Below, one piece after another: positions 7,001 to 11,525 of a DNA stretch of 11,525 nucleotides. The notes beneath the pieces are model-generated. The model had not been told where the DNA came from. It ran no database searches and saw only the letters and a program-made list of their open reading frames with translations. Position 1 is the first letter of the stretch, and each line of letters begins with the position of its first letter. The stretch comes from Bacteriovoracaceae bacterium UBA4573 (GTDB lineage: Bacteria; Bdellovibrionota; UBA1018; UBA923): assembly GCA_002387735.1 (NCBI GenBank), contig DGKJ01000057.1, forward strand, positions 1 to 11,525, given 5' to 3'. The position numbers and the translations under genes were made by a program.

Positions 7001-7644
7001 GTGATTATAATTTCAAACGACACCTTCCCCTGAGCCTTCGCCTCTGGCATTGGTTCAATGCGGTTGTTCTGCTTGGTCTTTTGGGAACTGTGCTTTTACG
7101 CAAAACCTTTCTCAGTTGGCGCACTAATTCCGCACTCATCGAAGCTCAGTTTGCGGAGGCTGGAATAACTGTGCCCCCTGAACTCGCAAAAAAAGTGGCT
7201 GTGGCCATTCGTAATCCTCTGTGGGATTGGCATGTATACTTAGGCTTTGCGTTGCTCGCACTCTACCTAGCGCGAATCTTGGTAGCCGTTTTTGTAGAAA
7301 AGGAATGTGTTTATTTGCGCGTCTTAAAAAGCGCGGTACAAATTAAATCCCTACCCCCAGGAAAAAAACCGCGCGCTCTGCATTACACACTCGTCAAAGC
7401 CGGTTACGCGGCCTTCTACTTTGTTACCGCCCTCATGTTGATCACTGGTCTCCTTTTAAACTTCAAGTCTGAATTCGGAATCGCCAAACACCTTATTGAA
7501 ACGATTAAAGAAACTCATGAATTCATGATGTGGTTTTTTGTCGTTTTCATCGGTGGCCATCTAGTGGGCGTTGTTTTAGCGGAAACACGTGGAGACCAAG
7601 GAATTGTCTCAAACATGATAAATGGGGGACCAAAAAATAGCTAA
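6997..7644 (+). CDS. Cytochrome b561-like di-heme membrane protein
   Basis: Integral membrane electron carrier of the bacterial cytochrome b561 / Ni-Fe-hydrogenase b-subunit type, 215 residues, normal length. Four helices carry four candidate heme-ligand histidines: His18 in LRLWHWFNAV, His79 in WDWHVYLG, His174 in KETHEFMMW and His188 in GGHLVGVV, the pattern expected for two b-hemes. A hydrophilic loop (about 40-72) follows the first helix and a basic loop (110-127) follows the second. The start is ATG 6997, with GGAG six nucleotides upstream, overlapping the PAP2 stop as ATGA; a longer reading frame back to 6802 exists but lies inside the PAP2 gene and lacks support. No catalytic subunit or c-type cytochrome is next to it, so the electron donor and acceptor are unknown. 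Such proteins can serve quinol oxidation or transfer to periplasmic partners. Confidence 0.85.
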   Translation: MSDYNFKRHLPLSLRLWHWFNAVVLLGLLGTVLLRKTFLSWRTNSALIEAQFAEAGITVPPELAKKVAVAIRNPLWDWHVYLGFALLALYLARILVAVFVEKECVYLRVLKSAVQIKSLPPGKKPRALHYTLVKAGYAAFYFVTALMLITGLLLNFKSEFGIAKHLIETIKETHEFMMWFFVVFIGGHLVGVVLAETRGDQGIVSNMINGGPKNS

Positions 7645-7691
7645 ATCACAGAATGTTCGGTCTCGTCCCCAAGCGGAGATTAACCAGTAAC

Positions 7692-9422
7692 ATGAATAAA
7701 AAAGCTCTCGCCGTTCTAACGCTACTTTGTCTGGCGGTGTACTTTCGAATTCTCGATCACGAGTTTTTAATCTGGGACGACGACGCCAATATTTATAAAA
7801 ACTATTTACTACTCAAACCGTTAGGAACGGCGCTCAGTTTTTTTTGGACCAATGCCTACTATTCACTTTATATCCCCGTCACCTATACCGCCTGGGCAAT
7901 CATCGGTAAGGCCGCAATATATTTCGGGGGCATCGACTCGCACTTTACCTTCGCTCCAAAATACTTTCATGCAGTGAGCCTGGCACTACACACCATCACG
8001 TCCTACCTGGTGTTTTTCGCCATCTGGCACGTATTGCGGCGAATTCGTTCAACTGAGAAATTGCCAACCGACGAAGCAAACTCGCTACGCCGTGACTGGT
8101 TTTGGGCGGTACTCGCTGCTGCCGTTTTTATGGTTCACCCGGTGCAAGTGGAAACCGTCGCCTGGGCCACCGGTACTAAAGATCTTCTTTCAAGCGCGTT
8201 GGCGATGGCCTCGCTTGTACTTTATTTATTGTTTGCTGAAAAACGATTTCGACAACCGAGCAACAGCAAAACACCCTGGGCTCTTTATGCCATTGCTAGC
8301 ATTTGTTTTTTTCTGAGTGTCTTGGCTAAACCCAGTACAGTCACCGTGCCGTTGATTGTTTTAGCCGTTAGGCGCGGAATCATGCGAATCCCGATCAAAA
8401 AAGATCTTGCATGGCTGCTTCCCTGGTTCGCTTTCGGAGGCTGGATCACTATTTTCACTAGTGGTTTGCAACCTCTTGCTTTGCAAAAAGATGTCGCCGC
8501 AGCGTGGGCCCGTCCTTTCGTAATGGGAGACGCGTTTGCCTTTTACTATTATCAAATATTCATTCCACTTTCGTATACGCCAGTTTACGGGCGAACTCCG
8601 AGCAGCGTATTATCCACGGGGTTAGCTTTTGGTACCGCATTGGTTTTTTTTGGCTCCGCCTACGCCGCCTGGAAAGCTCGCCTAAAACGGCCTTGGTGTT
8701 GGGGCGCCTTTTGCATCTTTACCGTGGCACTATTGCCGGTATCAGGAATCGTGACGTTTGTTTTTCAGGATATTTCCACTGTGGCCGATCGTTATTTGTA
8801 TTTGCCAATGTTTGGAGTGGTATTCGCTTTAGCGCTTGCTCTTCGTCGCACTAACCGGCCCGTGATTAAGTATATCGCTTTGCTGGTGGTGGTGTTGCTC
8901 GCAGGGCGGTCCTTCTTTCAAACTGCGATTTGGAAAAACAACCTTACCCTATTTGCCCACGCCGACCACGCGCGCCCCCAAAATTTTTTCATTAAGAATA
9001 ACTATGGGCACTCACTCATGGAAGCTGGGCGAGTCGCCGAGGCGATACCCTATTTTCAAAAAGCGATTGAAGCGAATCCAAAACACGAACGGGCCTGGAC
9101 CAACCTAGGAATCGCCCTGCGTCGCTTAAAACGTTTCGAAGATGCTGCTCGCCATTTTGAAACCATGTTTCAAAATGGTTTTGACCTACCACACGCCCGC
9201 AATAGTTTTGCACTTACCTTGTTAGATCTAAACAGAAAGTCAGAGGCCTTTGAACAATTCCGCCAAGCAATTAGGCAAGATCCGACTTTTCTCGATGCAC
9301 GTCTCAATTTGGCGCAATTTTTATTTTTAGACGGTCAAAAGGAAGAAGCCACTCTTCACTTCGAAATGGCACTCAAGATTGACCCCACAAACCCAGTCGC
9401 ACGGCGCTATTTGAATCGCTGA
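7692..9422 (+). CDS. TMTC-like multi-pass membrane protein (GT-C fold) with C-terminal TPR repeats
   Basis: Probable GT-C-type glycosyltransferase of the TMTC/DUF1736-like group, whose eukaryotic members are O-mannosyltransferases; bacterial members are largely uncharacterised. Numbering from ATG 7692 (576 residues), the first helix is followed by an acidic loop WDDDANIY with Asp29-31, the usual place of GT-C catalytic acids. The family hallmarks HPVQVETVAW (149-158) and DRYLYLP (366-372) follow among about ten helices. Residues 436-566 form four TPR units near 436-464, 466-498, 500-532 and 534-566, each with the W/N-x-G/A-L and A-x-x-x-F/Y-x-x-A-I pattern and ending in NP, GF, DP and DP. These probably lie in the periplasm and bind acceptor protein. 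An ATG at 7653 would add 13 residues but has no ribosome site; 7692 begins directly before the membrane helix, with GGAG 14 nt upstream. It follows the cytochrome by 47 bp. Confidence 0.82.
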   Translation: MNKKALAVLTLLCLAVYFRILDHEFLIWDDDANIYKNYLLLKPLGTALSFFWTNAYYSLYIPVTYTAWAIIGKAAIYFGGIDSHFTFAPKYFHAVSLALHTITSYLVFFAIWHVLRRIRSTEKLPTDEANSLRRDWFWAVLAAAVFMVHPVQVETVAWATGTKDLLSSALAMASLVLYLLFAEKRFRQPSNSKTPWALYAIASICFFLSVLAKPSTVTVPLIVLAVRRGIMRIPIKKDLAWLLPWFAFGGWITIFTSGLQPLALQKDVAAAWARPFVMGDAFAFYYYQIFIPLSYTPVYGRTPSSVLSTGLAFGTALVFFGSAYAAWKARLKRPWCWGAFCIFTVALLPVSGIVTFVFQDISTVADRYLYLPMFGVVFALALALRRTNRPVIKYIALLVVVLLAGRSFFQTAIWKNNLTLFAHADHARPQNFFIKNNYGHSLMEAGRVAEAIPYFQKAIEANPKHERAWTNLGIALRRLKRFEDAARHFETMFQNGFDLPHARNSFALTLLDLNRKSEAFEQFRQAIRQDPTFLDARLNLAQFLFLDGQKEEATLHFEMALKIDPTNPVARRYLNR

Positions 9423-9435
9423 TAAAGGGCTCTCC

Positions 9436-10491
9436 ATGACACATCACAAATGGTTGCTTTACGGAGCCTACGGTTACACTGGTCGCATGATAACTGGAGA
9501 GGCTTTAAAACGTGGTCACCGCCCCGTGCTGGCTGGACGTTCTGCGTCGGCGCTTCAGGAGTTTGCTAAAAATTTCGCGCTAGACACCCTGGTTTTTGAC
9601 CTCGATCACCCCAATCTCGTAAACATCGTAAGGGGTTTTAACCTGGTGTTTAACGCCGCGGGACCATTTTCAAAAACCAGTGAACCACTAGTGCGCGCCT
9701 GTTTAGAGGCTTCCGTAAACTATGTCGACATTACGGGTGAGGTCGCGGTTTTCGAAAAGAACTTTTCCTATGATGCCGCGGCAAAAAAACAAGGCATCGT
9801 TATTCTTTCGGGAGTGGGTTTCGACGTCGTACCCACGGATTGCGCAGCCAAACAGGTGTGCGACCGAGTGCCCCAGGCAACCGATTTGGAAATTGCTTTC
9901 GCAATCAGTACCGGCGGTAGCACTGGCACACTGAGCACCGCGCTCGAAGCGGCTCCACAAGGCATTCTCGAACGACGAGCAGGTCAAATTGTGCCCATTT
10001 CCCATTTCTCCGATAACAAACGCGTCGCCTTCATGGACCGTTCTCGAACGGTAATGCCGATCACCTGGGGCGATCTCGCTACAGCGTATCGCACCACCGG
10101 AGTGCCGAACATCAGCACCTACGTGGCGGTGTCCCCCGCTGTTGCGGCAGGTACTCGGCTCTTCGGAAAATTTGTCTTTTCGTTATTAAAAAATTCGCTC
10201 GTTCGGCGTTTAGCGCAATGGCTCATCAAACTCTTGATAAAAAACCCGAACCCCACGACCTCATGGAACGCCAAATCCTACGTGTGGGCTCGCGCTCGGA
10301 ACAATGAAGGGCGGCAAGCGGAAGTGCAAATTGAACTTCCCTGCGGGCCCTACCCATTCACTGCTGTAGCTGGAGTAGCCAGCGTGGAACGGATCTTTCG
10401 AGATCGCCCTACTGGTGCAACCACGCCGGCCCTGGCCTTTGGCACCGATTTTTTAAGTTCTCTTCCGGGCACCAAAATTTTGAACACCTAA
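9436..10491 (+). CDS. Saccharopine dehydrogenase-family / trans-acting enoyl reductase-like oxidoreductase
   Basis: NAD(P)-dependent oxidoreductase of the saccharopine dehydrogenase-like superfamily, 351 residues. The N-terminal Rossmann fold has its dinucleotide loop GAYGYTG at 10-16 and an AGRS turn at 33-36. Conserved family segments NAAGPF (73-78), YVDITGE (96-102) and GVGFDVVPTD (126-135) follow, and the C-terminus ends with a GATTPALAFG segment (327-336). This pattern matches the group annotated as trans-acting enoyl reductases, named from mycobacterial phenolic-lipid synthesis, rather than true lysine-pathway saccharopine dehydrogenases. The substrate is unknown; no polyketide or lysine gene is nearby. 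A moderately hydrophobic stretch at 245-268 may be a membrane-associated helix. ATG 9436 has AAAGGG six nucleotides upstream and lies 13 bp after the TMTC-like gene, so it is the last gene of the plus-strand operon. It overlaps the exchanger gene by 4 nt at the 3' end. Confidence 0.88.
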   Translation: MTHHKWLLYGAYGYTGRMITGEALKRGHRPVLAGRSASALQEFAKNFALDTLVFDLDHPNLVNIVRGFNLVFNAAGPFSKTSEPLVRACLEASVNYVDITGEVAVFEKNFSYDAAAKKQGIVILSGVGFDVVPTDCAAKQVCDRVPQATDLEIAFAISTGGSTGTLSTALEAAPQGILERRAGQIVPISHFSDNKRVAFMDRSRTVMPITWGDLATAYRTTGVPNISTYVAVSPAVAAGTRLFGKFVFSLLKNSLVRRLAQWLIKLLIKNPNPTTSWNAKSYVWARARNNEGRQAEVQIELPCGPYPFTAVAGVASVERIFRDRPTGATTPALAFGTDFLSSLPGTKILNT

Positions 10492-11513
10492 TTGGCATTG
10501 AGTTGATAGAGTAAAAATAGAAACATCAATATAACTACAACCACGCCTTCGGAACTGGGCTCGGCAAAACGTGAACGTTCCTTTTTTCGATAAAGTTGGC
10601 CCATCACGGCCACTCCGGTCGCAATCACGATACTGAACGCGGTCACAGCATGAACCGCGCGAACCGAACTAAAAAGCGCGCCGGGGTACATAAAGTCCAG
10701 TGGGGCGAACAAGATCATATTGAACGCGTTACTGCCAAAAATATTACCCAACGCCAAATCTGGAGAACCTATGCGAAAGGCCGAAAGCGTCGCGATTAAC
10801 TCCGGCAATGAAGTCGCAAGCGCGACCAATGTTGTACCTACAAACGTGTGCCCAAGTCCCGACTGCGTCGCGATTTGGTCGGCCGCTTCCACAAGATACG
10901 GCGCCGCCAGAACAATAATAAATGCCGACGCAAAATACCCAGAAAAAGCCCCTACGATCGAGCTGAACTTAGCGCTGCCCGAGTTTGGCTCGGCGGCTCG
11001 CCCTTCTGGCACCGGTGCTCCATTCACTAAATCTTGCTCAGCCTTATCTAGGAAGATGAGTCGAAGGCCGTACAAGTAAATGATGATTGTGGCCCACGAA
11101 AACACACCGATACCAAGAAACGAAGTCTCTAACCGCGTGGCTACGCCAAGGCCAACAATCGCTGTTAAGACAATTGTTAAAATAGCGGCCAAAGAATGAT
11201 GCAAAAACTTGGGCGAAAACGCGGTACGGCGAAACGCCGAAGGAAACGCAAAATCCAAAACTGATAATATAAGAAGATTAAAAAGACTACTGCCCAACAA
11301 ATCACCGACGGCGAGATCCGGCAGTCCAATTCGGACGGCTTTAATATCTACCATTAACTCAGGTAGCGACGTCGCACCTGCTAACAACAAACTGCCAACA
11401 AACATTCGCCCCCAGCCCGTGACATCGGCGATCTTGTCGGCAAAACGAGTTAAAAGTGAACCGGCGACAATAATGACGCCAGCAGACAATAGAAACTGAA
11501 GTATGAATGCCAT
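10488..11513 (-). CDS. YrbG-type calcium/sodium (cation) exchanger, CaCA family
   Basis: Inner-membrane antiporter of the Ca2+:cation superfamily, 341 residues with about ten helices, made of two inverted halves joined by a hydrophilic loop (about 155-185). The alpha-1 repeat carries GATSLPEL (46-53) and GDLLGSSLFN (70-79); the alpha-2 repeat carries ALATSLPEL (231-239) and GNIFGSNAFN (256-265). Both ion-binding glutamates, Glu52 and Glu238, are present, with the paired Thr-Ser before each. At the position of NCX_Mj Asp240 the residue seems to be Asn265, giving Asn in both repeats. The start ATG 11513 is preceded directly by an in-frame TGA, so it cannot extend further; only 12 nt of upstream sequence are visible and hold no clear ribosome site. 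It is convergent with the oxidoreductase gene. H+ or K+ could replace Na+ as the counter-ion. Confidence 0.9.
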   Translation of the reverse strand: MAFILQFLLSAGVIIVAGSLLTRFADKIADVTGWGRMFVGSLLLAGATSLPELMVDIKAVRIGLPDLAVGDLLGSSLFNLLILSVLDFAFPSAFRRTAFSPKFLHHSLAAILTIVLTAIVGLGVATRLETSFLGIGVFSWATIIIYLYGLRLIFLDKAEQDLVNGAPVPEGRAAEPNSGSAKFSSIVGAFSGYFASAFIIVLAAPYLVEAADQIATQSGLGHTFVGTTLVALATSLPELIATLSAFRIGSPDLALGNIFGSNAFNMILFAPLDFMYPGALFSSVRAVHAVTAFSIVIATGVAVMGQLYRKKERSRFAEPSSEGVVVVILMFLFLLYQLNAN

Positions 11514-11525
11514 TCACTGCATTTT

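Noticed and set aside
7653..7691. ATG 7653 as the start of the TMTC-like protein
   Set aside because: No ribosome site precedes it, and the added basic 13 residues come before what looks like a normal N-terminal membrane anchor; it cannot be fully excluded.
1..11525. tRNA, rRNA, CRISPR, transposon, toxin-antitoxin or phage-defence elements
   Set aside because: Reading both strands gave no cloverleaf-like gene, no spaced direct repeats, no transposase motifs and no defence-domain proteins; nearly all the sequence is accounted for by ten ordinary genes.

Overview
The window is a compact stretch of bacterial chromosome of roughly balanced base composition. It holds ten protein genes with almost no intergenic space. 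I found no tRNA, rRNA, CRISPR array, insertion sequence or prophage gene. Shine-Dalgarno sites, a TTG start, short operons and the mix of transporters fit a Gram-negative-type heterotroph. A Bdellovibrionota or other deltaproteobacterium-like host is a weak impression only, since no gene here fixes the taxonomy.

Layout: (1) 1-2354, minus strand: a CPA2-type cation/proton antiporter, followed 60 bp downstream by an APC-family amino acid permease that runs off the left edge. (2) 2404-3599, plus strand: a YedJ/YpgQ-like HD phosphohydrolase and a family I inorganic pyrophosphatase, 11 bp apart. (3) 3557-6151, minus strand: an 864-residue SERCA-like P2A Ca2+-ATPase. It starts at TTG behind a strong Shine-Dalgarno site, and its 3' end overlaps the pyrophosphatase tail-to-tail by 43 nt. 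(4) 6272-10491, plus strand: a likely four-gene operon of a PAP2 phosphatase, a four-histidine cytochrome b561-like protein, a TMTC-like multi-pass membrane protein with C-terminal TPRs, and a saccharopine-dehydrogenase-like (trans-acting enoyl reductase) oxidoreductase. (5) 10488-11513, minus strand: a YrbG-type Ca2+/Na+ exchanger that overlaps the oxidoreductase by 4 nt, again tail-to-tail.

Two themes emerge. The first is ion homeostasis: a cation/H+ antiporter, an ATP-driven Ca2+ pump and a Ca2+ exchanger lie within 11.5 kb, although in separate transcription units. The second is envelope chemistry: PAP2 phosphatases act on lipid (pyro)phosphates, and TMTC-type GT-C proteins are thought to use polyprenyl-phosphate sugars, so their co-transcription suggests a lipid-linked sugar process. 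The HD and pyrophosphatase pair is also functionally coherent if the HD enzyme releases pyrophosphate from nucleotides, as YpgQ does. These links are inferences from family membership and gene order. Nothing in the window looks like a wholly new system. The most distinctive points are the operon pairings, the overlapping convergent gene ends, and a few substitutions at ion-binding positions of the transporters.
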